Source of the DNA: an uncultured Caproiciproducens sp.
Lineage (GTDB): Bacteria > Bacillota > Clostridia > Oscillospirales > Acutalibacteraceae
Assembly (NCBI RefSeq): GCF_963664915.1
Contig: NZ_OY761810.1
Span: forward strand, 1,998,661 to 2,062,660
Direction of reading: 5' to 3'
Length of the DNA: 64,000 nucleotides
Below are positions 34,451 through 43,344 of the stretch, piece by piece. The notes under the pieces were generated by a model. It saw only the letters and a program-made list of their open reading frames with translations. It had not been told where the DNA came from and made no database searches. The position numbers were made by a program, and so were the translations under genes. How positions within the stretch are numbered: the first letter of the stretch is position 1; every line of letters begins with the position of its first letter.

Positions 34451-35164
34451 ATGCAAAATGAATTTGTTTATACCGATTATCCTGCGCTTATTCAATATCT
34501 GCAAACGCTGGCGGACGAACCTTACCGCGAAATGCAGAATAAAATCGTTCCCGGTGTGGATCACATCATCGGCGTTCGTGTGCCGAAGCTGCGCACGCTG
34601 GCCAAACAGATTGCAAAAGGCAACTGGCGGGATTATCTTTCATCCGCTCAAGACACATTCCATGAAGAGCTTATGCTGCGCAGCTTTGTAATCGGCTGCG
34701 CCAAAATGGAGCAGGACGAACTTTTTTCTTTAATTGAAGATTTTGTGCCGAGAATCAACAGTTGGGCGGTGTGCGACGGTTTCTGTTCCTCACTAAAGGC
34801 AGCCGCAAAAGATAGAAAACGGTTGTTTGCGTTTTTGCAGCCATATCTCCAAAGCGGCAGGGAGTATGAACTGCGTTTTGCTGTCATTATGCTGATGGAT
34901 TATTTCATCACCGACGAATATTTTGATACGGTTTTGAAGATTTACGATAAAATCCGCCATGACGGCTATTATGTTAAAATGGGTGTAGCGTGGGCAGTAT
35001 CTGTCTGCTTTGTAAAATATCCCGATCAAACCATGAAATATCTGCTCAAAAGCGGTCTTGACGACTGGACCTACAATAAGACGCTGCAAAAAATTGTAGA
35101 ATCCTTCCGTGTGGATGACGGGACCAAGGCGGTCATCCGGGGGATGAAACGCAGGGTGAAATAG
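34451..35164 (+). CDS. DNA alkylation repair protein (AlkD-like)
   Basis: A 237-residue HEAT-repeat DNA glycosylase-type protein. Signature stretches are HIIGVRVPKLRTLAKQ, HEELMLRSFVIG, NSWAVCDGFC and MGVAWAVSVCFVKYP. The NSWAVCD and VAWA segments line the DNA-binding groove in AlkD homologues that remove alkylated bases. The stop codon directly abuts the start of the metallopeptidase gene, so the two form an operon. Confidence 0.88.
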   Translation: MQNEFVYTDYPALIQYLQTLADEPYREMQNKIVPGVDHIIGVRVPKLRTLAKQIAKGNWRDYLSSAQDTFHEELMLRSFVIGCAKMEQDELFSLIEDFVPRINSWAVCDGFCSSLKAAAKDRKRLFAFLQPYLQSGREYELRFAVIMLMDYFITDEYFDTVLKIYDKIRHDGYYVKMGVAWAVSVCFVKYPDQTMKYLLKSGLDDWTYNKTLQKIVESFRVDDGTKAVIRGMKRRVK

Positions 35165-35827
35165 ATGGAGTATCAAGTGATTCGCTCCCGCCGCAAGACG
35201 ATTGCGATCTGTATCGGCCGGGACGGGGTTGTGATTATCAGGGCTCCGATGAAGGCAGCCCAAAGTACGATAAATGGGTTTGTGCGAGAAAAGCAGAGTT
35301 GGATTGAAGAAAAGTCTTCCCAAATGGCTGAAAACGCCGCCTCCCGCCGGGAATTCCATGTCGCCCCGGGTTCAGCCCTTCCGCTTCTCGGAAGGGAACA
35401 TCCGGTTTTGGCTGGCGGGTGTGTTACCTTTGACGGCACAAGCTTTACTGTCCCGGACGAGGCTTTTGAAACACTGAAACCGCAGATCATCAAGCTTTAT
35501 CAATCTATCGCTTTGAAAGTTATTTCGGAGAGGACGGATTACTATGCTAAACAAGCAGGTTTTATGCCGTCGGGGGTGCGGATTGGTTCTGCAAATACCT
35601 GCTGGGGGTCCTGCTCGGGTAAAAACCGCCTTAGTTTTTCATGGAAGCTCATTCTTGTTCCGCCGGAGCAGATCGACTATGTGGTTGTTCATGAACTGGC
35701 GCACACGCTGGAGCATAACCATTCGGCGCGATTCTGGAAATTGGTCGAGGTTGTTCTGCCGGATTATAAAATACGGCGTAAGAAATTGAAAGCAATCGCA
35801 CAGGACTTGCAGAAGCAGGACTGGTGA
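35165..35827 (+). CDS. YgjP-type (DUF45/M48-like) metallopeptidase
   Basis: A 220-residue protein with the zinc motif VHELAHTLEHNHSARFW (HExxH, third ligand His downstream), characteristic of YgjP/DUF45 proteins, and SANTCWGSCSG shortly before. It starts at ATG 35165 with no gap after the alkD-like gene. The substrate is unknown. Family members often sit beside restriction or repair genes, which fits here only loosely. Confidence 0.85.
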   Translation: MEYQVIRSRRKTIAICIGRDGVVIIRAPMKAAQSTINGFVREKQSWIEEKSSQMAENAASRREFHVAPGSALPLLGREHPVLAGGCVTFDGTSFTVPDEAFETLKPQIIKLYQSIALKVISERTDYYAKQAGFMPSGVRIGSANTCWGSCSGKNRLSFSWKLILVPPEQIDYVVVHELAHTLEHNHSARFWKLVEVVLPDYKIRRKKLKAIAQDLQKQDW

Positions 35828-35903
35828 TCATCTAAATCCCGATAAAAGTATAAATTAACCCGTTGCGGGAACATTTAACATCAAAAAGAATAGAGGGATC
35901 CTT

Positions 35904-37139
35904 ATGGTTAAACAGGAAATTTTACGCAAATATGCGCGTCTCGCGGTTCGCATGGGGGTTCATGTGCAGAAGGATCAGCTTCTCGTCATCACCTCTTGTG
36001 TCGACTGCGCCTATTTTACCCGGTTATGTGTGGACGAAGCATACAAAGCCGGCGCCGGAAAAGTGCTTGTCCTGTGGGGGGACGAAGCGGTCACAAAGCT
36101 TGCCTACCAAAATGAAAGCACCGAAACGCTTGCACGGATCGCCCCGTGGCAGATTGAGCAAAAGAGAAACTGCATCGATCAAAAATGCTGTTTTCTGTAT
36201 GTCGAGTCGGCAACCCCCGGACTTCTGGCCGAAATCGACGGGGCAAAACTTCAAGCGGCCCGCATGGCAAAAGAAACCGCCTTTGAGCCGTTTGAATACT
36301 ATACGATGGCGAATTACGGCCAGTGGTCCATTGTTGCCATTCCAACGGTTGACTGGGCAAGAAAGGTATTTCCTCAATACAGTGATGAAAAGGCTCTTGC
36401 CGCATTGTGGGATGCCGTTTTGATGAGTGTGAGAATCACAGAGGATAACGATCCGGTGGAAGAGTGGGAACAGCACAACGAAAAACTGACGCGCAACTGT
36501 GAACTTTTAAACCGGTTTCGATTTAAATCCCTGCACTTTACAAATCAGTTGGGAACGGATTTGACGGTTGGGCTTATCAAGAACCATATTTGGGCGGGCG
36601 GTTGTGACAAGTCGAAAAATGGTACGGTTTTCAACCCAAACATGCCGACGGAAGAAGCATTTACAATGCCGGATAAGTTCGGCGTGAATGGACGTGTGTA
36701 TGCGACAAAACCTTTGATTTATCAGGGGAAAATGATTGAGAATTTCTATCTTGATTTTCAGGATGGAAAGGTAACGGATTTTAAAGCGGAAAAAGGGGAA
36801 GACACCTTGAAAAATCTGATTGAATTTGACGGGGGCAGCTGCTATCTCGGAGAAGTTGCGCTGGTACCGTATGACTCGCCCATTTCCCGGCTGGGAATTT
36901 TGTTTTTGAACACGCTCTTTGACGAAAATGCTTCCTGTCATCTTGCTCTGGGGGCATCCTACCCTGATAATCTGAAGAACGGTGCGGAGTTCAAACGGGA
37001 AGAACTCGACAGGCTCGGCTCCAATTACTCAAAAATTCACTGCGATTTTATGTTTGGAAGCGCGGATATGAGCGCTGTCGGAACAACGGAGGACGGTTCA
37101 AAAATCAAAGTGTTCGAAAACGGAAGTTTCATCATATAA
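35904..37139 (+). CDS. M29-family aminopeptidase
   Basis: A 411-residue cytoplasmic metallo-aminopeptidase of the AmpS/PepS (M29, thermophilic) family, with the opening LRKYARLAVRMGVHVQKDQ and blocks TNQLGTDLTVGL and HLALGASYP. Two divalent metal ions are bound by conserved Glu, His and Asp residues in the C-terminal half. Releases N-terminal residues from peptides. Start ATG 35904 follows an AGAGGGATCC ribosome site. Confidence 0.9.
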   Translation: MVKQEILRKYARLAVRMGVHVQKDQLLVITSCVDCAYFTRLCVDEAYKAGAGKVLVLWGDEAVTKLAYQNESTETLARIAPWQIEQKRNCIDQKCCFLYVESATPGLLAEIDGAKLQAARMAKETAFEPFEYYTMANYGQWSIVAIPTVDWARKVFPQYSDEKALAALWDAVLMSVRITEDNDPVEEWEQHNEKLTRNCELLNRFRFKSLHFTNQLGTDLTVGLIKNHIWAGGCDKSKNGTVFNPNMPTEEAFTMPDKFGVNGRVYATKPLIYQGKMIENFYLDFQDGKVTDFKAEKGEDTLKNLIEFDGGSCYLGEVALVPYDSPISRLGILFLNTLFDENASCHLALGASYPDNLKNGAEFKREELDRLGSNYSKIHCDFMFGSADMSAVGTTEDGSKIKVFENGSFII

Positions 37140-37206
37140 TATTGGATTGGGATTACATTTAAAATACGATGTAAACAAATATCATAACAGGAAAGAGGGT
37201 ATTTAA

Positions 37207-38151
37207 ATGGTAAATGTCAGAAAATGCGCGATGATCGGCTGTGGTTTTGTAGGGGCGAGCGCCGCGTTCAGTCTGGTGGAAAGCGGTCTGTTTTCAGAAC
37301 TTGTACTGATTGACGCAAATCATGACAAGGCCGAGGGCGAGGCAATGGATTTGAATCATGGGATGCCCTTTGTGAGGCCGATGGATATTTATGCCGGCGG
37401 TTATGACGATCTTTCGGACTGCGGACTGATTATCATTACAGCGGGTGCAAATCAAAAACCAGATGAAACCCGCATGGATCTCGTCAATAAAAACGTTAGC
37501 ATCTTTAAAAGCATCATTCCGGAAATTAAAAAACGCCAATGTGAAGGCATTTTGCTGATTGTGTCCAATCCGGTTGATATTCTGACGTATGTAGCGCTTA
37601 AACTCTCCGGCCTTCCGAATAGCCGGGTAATTGGTTCCGGCACGGTGCTGGACACGGCGCGGCTGAAATTCCTTCTGGGGCAGCATCTTGATGTTGACAG
37701 CCGAAGCGTACATGCTTTTATTATCGGTGAGCACGGCGACAGTGAACTGGCGGTGTGGAGCAGCGCAAATGTGTCCGGAATTGAGCTGGATCATTTCTGT
37801 GAACTTTGCGGCCATTTCAACCATATGGAATCCATGCGGCGGCTTTACGAGGGTGTGCGGGACAGCGCCTATGATATTATCAAAAAAAAGGGCGCAACAT
37901 ACTATGGGATTGCAATGGCGGTACGCCGTATCGCCGAGTGTATTGTTCGCAACGAACATTCCATTCTCCCAGTTTCCAGTTTGATTGAAGGACACTACGG
38001 CCTAAGCGGGGTATGCATGGGCGTGCCTACCATTGTTGGCAGCTCCGGGGTTGAAAAAGTGCTGGATATTCCATTGAGTGCAGAAGAACAGAAGCAGCTT
38101 CTGGACTCGGCGGATGCGCTGAAAAAAGTGCTCAACACAATTGAATTGTGA
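37207..38151 (+). CDS. ldh: L-lactate dehydrogenase
   Basis: Reduces pyruvate to L-lactate with NADH. The 314-residue length is normal. It has GCGFVGAS, the specificity loop GANQKPDETR with Gln83 (the lactate-type residue), ISNPVD-like VSNPVDI and the catalytic histidine in IGEHGDSE. This is the canonical LDH of the window; the paralogue at 16578 has a different loop. Start ATG 37207 follows GGAAAGAGGG. An imperfect TTACAT/ATGTAA repeat lies upstream near 37152-37173. Confidence 0.93.
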   Translation: MVNVRKCAMIGCGFVGASAAFSLVESGLFSELVLIDANHDKAEGEAMDLNHGMPFVRPMDIYAGGYDDLSDCGLIIITAGANQKPDETRMDLVNKNVSIFKSIIPEIKKRQCEGILLIVSNPVDILTYVALKLSGLPNSRVIGSGTVLDTARLKFLLGQHLDVDSRSVHAFIIGEHGDSELAVWSSANVSGIELDHFCELCGHFNHMESMRRLYEGVRDSAYDIIKKKGATYYGIAMAVRRIAECIVRNEHSILPVSSLIEGHYGLSGVCMGVPTIVGSSGVEKVLDIPLSAEEQKQLLDSADALKKVLNTIEL

Positions 38152-38175
38152 CTTGCAGTCATTACAAAAATAAAA

Positions 38176-38213
38176 TGAATGGCGGTGTGTTTTCATACAT
38201 ACCGCCATTTTTG
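38176..38213 (+). terminator. Terminator of ldh
   Basis: Stem AATGGCGGT (38178-38186), extended by G-U pairs, with ACCGCCATT (38201-38209), then TTT. Confidence 0.8.
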
Positions 38214-38363
38214 ACTGACTTTGGTGTGGCTGTGAGTCTAATTTTCGCACAGTATCTAGAAAAAATTTTTGTTTAGAAAAGAGTACTTTACCGTCAATTT
38301 TTATAGAAACACAACAGTGATTAACGCAATCTTGAGAACATCATATTAATATTTTTTCCGCGC

Positions 38364-38417
38364 TTGACAAATCCCGCTGTGCGGTCTAAAATAATAAGTG
38401 TTAGCAGAGGCTAACAC
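38364..38417 (+). promoter_or_regulatory. feoAB promoter with DtxR-like operator
   Basis: TTGACA (38364-38369) and TAAAAT (38387-38392) with a 17-bp spacer. GTGTTAGC (38398-38405) and GCTAACAC (38410-38417) form a perfect 8-bp inverted repeat over the transcription start, resembling TTAG...CTAA sites of DtxR-family iron repressors. The rest of the 38214-38474 gap holds nothing else I recognise. Confidence 0.75.
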
Positions 38418-38474
38418 AACGGAGACTGAGGGATATGGTAAGTAAATAATAAATCAGATGATGGAGGCTATTGA

Positions 38475-38699
38475 ATGACCTTAAACGAACTGCAAATCGG
38501 CCGAAAATCAAAGATTGTTGAAGTCAGGGGTGAGGGAGCGCTCCGGCGCAGGCTGCTTGACATGGGATTGACTCCCCACACTGAGGTTATGGTAAGAAAG
38601 GTTGCGCCAATGGGAGACCCCATTGAAATACATCTTCGCGGCTACGAACTGACCATCCGAATTGATGATGCCAAGAATATAGAAGTGGAAGGAAGTTAA
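38475..38699 (+). CDS. feoA: Ferrous iron transport protein FeoA (system 1)
   Basis: A 74-residue SH3-like cytoplasmic partner of FeoB. The family core LRRRLLDMGLTPHTEV and the end YELTIRIDDAKNIEV are intact. Start ATG 38475 follows GGAGGC. It is 4 bp before feoB in an operon with an iron-repressor-like site at the promoter. Confidence 0.93.
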   Translation: MTLNELQIGRKSKIVEVRGEGALRRRLLDMGLTPHTEVMVRKVAPMGDPIEIHLRGYELTIRIDDAKNIEVEGS

Positions 38700-38703
38700 G
38701 CCG

Positions 38704-40710
38704 ATGATTTTTGCACTTGCCGGCAACCAAAACTGTGGAAAAACAACACTTTTTAATCAGCTCACCGGTTCCAACCAGCACGTAGGAAATTTCCCGGGTG
38801 TTACGGTTGAACGAAAAGACGGAATCATACGCGGCCATCATGATGTGACGGTTGTGGATCTCCCAGGTATTTATTCACTTTCTCCCTATACCAGCGAAGA
38901 AATTGTAACCCGTGACTTTTTATTGAACAATCACCCCGACGGAATTATCAATATTGTTGATGCAACAAACATAGAGCGCAATCTTTACCTCAGCATGCAG
39001 CTTATTGAGCTGAATCTGCCGATGGTAATTGCTTTAAACATGATGGACGAGGTTCGTGCCAACGGCGGGACCATTATTATAGAGAAGCTCCAGGAAGAGC
39101 TCGGTGTGCCGGTGGTTCCCATATCTGCCAGTAAAAACGAGGGGATAGACGAGCTGATTGAAACAGCGGTCAGCACTGCCGGTGCAAAACAATTCCCAAA
39201 GCGTCAGGATTTTTGCTCCGGCGCGGTACATAGGGCGATTCATTCCGTCGCCCATTTGGTGGAGGATCACGCTGAAAGAATCGGAGTACCTCCGCGGTTT
39301 GCAGCGACAAAACTGGTCGAGGGAGACGAACCCATGCTGAAGTCCCTCGGCCTTTCGGAAAACGAAAAAGACATGGTGGGTCACAGCGTAACGGAAATGG
39401 AACGGGAACTTGGCACCGACAGGGAAGCTGCTCTGGCCGATATGAGATATACTTTTATTGACGGACTATGCAGGGATTCCGTTGTGAAAACGGGGGAATC
39501 TAAAGAACACAGGCGCAGCGTAGCGATTGACGGTGTATTAACGCATAAATATTTCGCAATACCGATTTTCCTTGCGATTATGATGCTTGTTTTTTACCTC
39601 ACATTCGGGGTGATCGGCAGTTCGCTGAGTACCCTTCTGTCGCTGGTCATTGACTTTATTACCAATGTTGCCAGTGCCGGGCTGACCGCATACGGCATTA
39701 ACCCGGTTGTGCACTCGCTGTTGATAGACGGCGTTTTCGCCGGTGTGGGCAGTGTGCTTTCGTTCTTGCCGATCATTGTCGTGCTGTTCTTTTTCCTCTC
39801 TATTTTGGAAGACAGCGGTTACATGGCCAGAGTCGCTTTTGTTATGGACAAATTGCTTCGAAAAATCGGACTTTCAGGCCGCAGTTTTGTGCCGATGTTG
39901 ATTGGATTTGGCTGTTCCGTTCCCGCTATTATGGCAACACGTACCCTTTCCAGTGAACGCGACCGGAAAATGACTATCCTATTAACGCCCTTTATGAGCT
40001 GCAGTGCGAAACTGCCGATTTACGCGGTGTTTACAGTCGCCTTTTTCCCCAAACACCGAGCGCTTGTTATGATTGCTCTTTACGTCACCGGTATGATAGT
40101 CGGTATTATAAGCGGACTGATTTTGAAAAGTTCCGTGTTCCACGGAAATCCGGTGCCGTTTGTCATGGAACTGCCTAACTACCGTCTTCCCAGTGCGAAA
40201 AGTGTCGTGCTGCTGATGTGGGACAAAGCGAAAGATTTTTTGACGCGCGCGTTTACCGTTATATTTATAGCGACGATCATCATATGGTTTCTACAGACCT
40301 TTGACACTCGTTTCAATGTCGTGGCCACAAGTGCCGACAGTATGCTTGCGGGTATCGGCAAGTTGATTGCGCCGCTGTTCGCACCGCTCGGCTTTACAGA
40401 CTGGCGCGTTTCCACAGCTCTGATTACAGGGTTTACCGCAAAAGAGGCGGTTGTCAGCACACTTGCAGTCCTCACGGGAACCAGTGTTTCCAATTTGCCG
40501 GATGCGCTTGCAAAGCTTTTCACACCGTTGACTGCCTGGTCGTATCTGACCTTTACACTGCTCTACACGCCCTGTGTTGCCGCGATCAGCGCGGTCAGAC
40601 GTGAGATGAACAGTGTGAAAAATGCGGTGGCAGTGGTGTTTTACCAGACGGGCGTCGCCTGGATTGTATCCTTTCTTGTTTATCATATTGGCCTTTTGAT
40701 TTGCCGGTAA
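38704..40710 (+). CDS. feoB: Ferrous iron transporter FeoB (system 1, intact)
   Basis: A 668-residue Fe(II) permease. The N-terminal G domain has G1 GNQNCGKTTLF, G3 DLPGIYS and G4 ALNMMDE. A helical linker follows and then the membrane domain with two gate repeats, marked by LIGFGCSVPAIMATRTL and the later AKEAVVSTLAVL. The length is complete. It forms an operon with feoA and a downstream Cys-rich peptide. This copy should supply iron while the second feoB is interrupted. Confidence 0.96.
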   Translation: MIFALAGNQNCGKTTLFNQLTGSNQHVGNFPGVTVERKDGIIRGHHDVTVVDLPGIYSLSPYTSEEIVTRDFLLNNHPDGIINIVDATNIERNLYLSMQLIELNLPMVIALNMMDEVRANGGTIIIEKLQEELGVPVVPISASKNEGIDELIETAVSTAGAKQFPKRQDFCSGAVHRAIHSVAHLVEDHAERIGVPPRFAATKLVEGDEPMLKSLGLSENEKDMVGHSVTEMERELGTDREAALADMRYTFIDGLCRDSVVKTGESKEHRRSVAIDGVLTHKYFAIPIFLAIMMLVFYLTFGVIGSSLSTLLSLVIDFITNVASAGLTAYGINPVVHSLLIDGVFAGVGSVLSFLPIIVVLFFFLSILEDSGYMARVAFVMDKLLRKIGLSGRSFVPMLIGFGCSVPAIMATRTLSSERDRKMTILLTPFMSCSAKLPIYAVFTVAFFPKHRALVMIALYVTGMIVGIISGLILKSSVFHGNPVPFVMELPNYRLPSAKSVVLLMWDKAKDFLTRAFTVIFIATIIIWFLQTFDTRFNVVATSADSMLAGIGKLIAPLFAPLGFTDWRVSTALITGFTAKEAVVSTLAVLTGTSVSNLPDALAKLFTPLTAWSYLTFTLLYTPCVAAISAVRREMNSVKNAVAVVFYQTGVAWIVSFLVYHIGLLICR

Positions 40711-40727
40711 CGGCGGAATGGAGTATT

Positions 40728-40877
40728 ATGCAGTTTGTGGATTATGTTATTTTAGCGGTAATCGCCGTGCTGCTTGTGCTTGCAATCCGGTACTCCTATC
40801 AGCACAGACATGAGTGCTGCGGAGACTGTACCCATTGTTCTTCCTGCAAGGCGTGCAGCCGAAAGGATAAAAAATAA
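40728..40877 (+). CDS. FeoB-associated Cys-rich membrane protein
   Basis: A 49-residue peptide. One transmembrane helix (VILAVIAVLLVLAI) is followed by a cytoplasmic tail with six cysteines (ECCGDCTHCSSCKAC). This is the layout of the FeoB-associated Cys-rich family (Pfam PF12669), thought to hand or tether iron at FeoB. It starts 17 bp after feoB and precedes the operon terminator. Confidence 0.85.
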   Translation: MQFVDYVILAVIAVLLVLAIRYSYQHRHECCGDCTHCSSCKACSRKDKK

Positions 40878-40882
40878 TATCA

Positions 40883-40925
40883 GGATCTCTCCTTTGCCTT
40901 ATCCGGTAAAAGAGAGATTTTTTTA
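40883..40925 (+). terminator. Terminator of the intact feo operon
   Basis: Stem ATCTCTC (40885-40891) with GAGAGAT (40912-40918), extended by T/A pairs, followed by seven T. Confidence 0.85.
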
Positions 40926-41017
40926 TTATTTGGATACTATTCAAACACGTTATGCTGTGATAGAATAGAAACGCTGCGATTTGGCAGGCGAAATTGGGTT
41001 GGGGAGATATAAAATAT

Positions 41018-42373
41018 ATGGAAAAGACAAGGCATCACTACGGACTTTTCACGACGGTTACAATGATTATCGGAATTTGCATCGGTTCCGGAATTTTCTT
41101 TAAGAGCGACAATATTCTGGCAGCTACCGGCGGAAGCGTGCCGCTGGGAGTGCTTGTTTTTGTACTGGGTGCGACCAGCATCGTTTTTGGCGGGCTCTGC
41201 ATCAGCGAACTTGCATCGCGCACCGACCGTCCCGGGGGAATCATCACTTACGTTGAGGAATTTGCAAGTGAAAAGCTTGCCTGCGCAATGGGATGGTTCC
41301 AAATTTTTGTGTATTTTCCAACTATCGCCGCGGTTGTTTCCTGGGTGGTCGGAATTTATGTCTGTCTTCTATTCGGTTGGGAAGGCACACTTGAAACCCA
41401 AATACTGATTGGGTTTGTATTTTATACCTTTACATTTTTGATGAATTCACTATCTGCCAGACTGGGCGGCGGATTTCAGAATTTTTCAACTATCAGTAAA
41501 ATGATTCCTTTGGCTATTATTGCAATCTGCGGCTTGATTTTTGGAAATCCTGCCAAAGGATTTCAAAGTATTTCGCCTCATACACTGGGAGGAGCTGCAT
41601 GGCTTTCAGCCATTGGACCGATTGCTTATTCTTTCGACGGATGGACAATTTCAACCACTATTGCACCGGAGATTCGTGATTCCAAAAAAAATCTGCCCCG
41701 GGCTCTGGTGATTGCGCCGATCATTATCCTGATTACCTATGTAGCTTATTTCATCGGCGTTTCCAGCCTGCTCGATCCGCAGAAAATCATTGCGTTACAG
41801 GATGCTCATGTTTATACGGTTGCGAAAAACCTGTTCGGAGGATTTGGCGCACAATTGATTTTGATTTTTGTCATTATTGCGGTTATGGGAACGGCAAACG
41901 GTATTATATTGGGCTATATCCGTTTGCCCTATTCGATGGCTCTGCGCGGCAAGGGGATGTTCCCATTTGCCGAAAAGCTGGCGAAGCAGGATGAAAAACG
42001 GGATATGCCGGTTAATTCCGCGATATTCTGCTATTTCATCACCTTGTTCTGGACAATTGTGCATTTTATCACTGTAAAGTTCAGCCTGCTGCCGAATTCG
42101 GATGTTTCCGAAATATCCATTGTCATGAGCTATATTTTTTATATCATTCTGTATTACAAGGTATTTATGCTTTACCGCAGCGGAGAAATCAAGGGCACCT
42201 TTCGCGGTGTGATTGTCCCTGTTTTGGCGACACTCGGGTCCCTCTTTATTCTTTCGGGCGGTCTTCAGAGCAAGCTTTTCTTTCTTTACGCAGCATTCTG
42301 CGTATTGGTGGTGCTGATTGCTCTGCTTTATTACAGGAGACATCATATGTCTGCTTCTGCTGATTTAAAATGA
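41018..42373 (+). CDS. APC-superfamily amino acid permease
   Basis: A 451-residue transporter with about twelve transmembrane helices. The substrate-binding unwound helix I is IIGICIGSGIFFKSDNIL. The LAT/SteT-like subgroup is suggested by SFDGWTISTTIAPEI. These carriers exchange or import neutral amino acids, and the specific one is not evident. Start ATG 41018 lies behind GGGGAG; the earlier TTG at 40994 precedes that site. Single gene. Confidence 0.88.
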   Translation: MEKTRHHYGLFTTVTMIIGICIGSGIFFKSDNILAATGGSVPLGVLVFVLGATSIVFGGLCISELASRTDRPGGIITYVEEFASEKLACAMGWFQIFVYFPTIAAVVSWVVGIYVCLLFGWEGTLETQILIGFVFYTFTFLMNSLSARLGGGFQNFSTISKMIPLAIIAICGLIFGNPAKGFQSISPHTLGGAAWLSAIGPIAYSFDGWTISTTIAPEIRDSKKNLPRALVIAPIIILITYVAYFIGVSSLLDPQKIIALQDAHVYTVAKNLFGGFGAQLILIFVIIAVMGTANGIILGYIRLPYSMALRGKGMFPFAEKLAKQDEKRDMPVNSAIFCYFITLFWTIVHFITVKFSLLPNSDVSEISIVMSYIFYIILYYKVFMLYRSGEIKGTFRGVIVPVLATLGSLFILSGGLQSKLFFLYAAFCVLVVLIALLYYRRHHMSASADLK

Positions 42374-42426
42374 GCGTTTTTGTAAGTCAGGGATAACACT
42401 TTAGATGAAAATAATTAATTTATACA

Positions 42427-42464
42427 AAAAGTGCTTGGAACAATTTTTGTTCTAAGCACTTTTA
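42427..42464. terminator. Bidirectional terminator
   Basis: A 16-bp stem (42428-42443 with 42448-42463) with one mismatch and A/T flanks. It ends both the permease and the converging feoB2 transcript. Confidence 0.85.
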
Positions 42465-42465
42465 C

Positions 42466-43317
42466 TTATATCAGCCCTAAGAGTCTTACTGTACCGGCAA
42501 AAAGAAAACAGATTACTATGCCTGCGGCGGTTGGAACCGCAAAAGAAACAGCCGTCCATTTCCAGCTCTGTGTTTCTTTTCGGATGGTCAGGCAGGTTGT
42601 GGAACATGGCCAGTGCATCAGGGAAAACAGCATGGTGCACACGGCTGTCAGCCACGTCCAGCCATTGCTGACCAGCAAGTTTTTTAGTTCTCCGAGATTT
42701 TCTAAATCCTGAATACTTCCCGTTGCCATGTAAGCCATGATAATAATCGGAACTACAATTTCATTGGCGGGAAAACCGAGAATAAAGGCGAGAAGAATAA
42801 CTCCGTCCAGTCCCAAGAGATGCGCGAACGGATTAAGAAAATTCGAACAGTGCAGCAAAAGGCTGCCTGAGCCAACATGGATATTCGCCAGAAGCCAAAT
42901 GATTAGGCCTGCTGGGGCTGCAACGACCACCGCCCTGCCCAAAACAAACAGTGTGCGGTCAAAAATAGAGCGTATGATGACCTTTCCGATTTGGGGTCTG
43001 CGGTAAGGCGGAAGCTCAAGCGTAAATGAGGAGGGGACACCTTTTAAAATTGTGATAGATAACAGTTTGGAAATGAAGAAGGTCATTATAATGCCGAGGA
43101 TGATCACACCTGTCAGCATTAAGGTGGAGAAAAAAGACTGAAACGGCGTCGAAGCAGTTCCAACGAAAAACATGGTGATAATTGCAATTAAGGTAGGAAA
43201 TCGGCCGTTGCAGGGAACAAAGTTATTGGTAATGATGGCAATCAGACGTTCGCGTGGCGAGTCAATAATTCTGCATCCCGCAACACCGCAGGCGTTGCAG
43301 CCAAATCCCATGCACAT
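42466..43317 (-). pseudogene. feoB: FeoB system 2, C-terminal part (gene split by element)
   Basis: Encodes the second half of a FeoB permease: 283 residues from an ATG inside the 14-bp repeat (MCMGFGCNACG...) through PCNGRFPTLIAI, ELPPYRRPQ, GFPANEIVVP and the final helices. No ribosome site precedes it, so the fragment is unlikely to be made alone. Joining it at the repeat to the N-terminal part at 46507-47829 gives a continuous frame of 716 codons including stop. The break falls two residues before the conserved GFGC gate motif, so neither fragment can transport iron. Confidence 0.9.
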
Positions 43318-43321
43318 GGTA
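43308..43321. repeat. Attachment-site core, left copy
   Basis: CCATGCACATGGTA. The first 12 bases are CCATG-CA-CATGG, 5-bp arms around a non-palindromic CA dinucleotide, as expected for a serine recombinase crossover. A further inverted repeat, CTGATTT/AAATCAG (43325-43341), lies just inside the element. Confidence 0.85.
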
Positions 43322-43344
43322 TGCCTGATTTTGCAAATCAGATT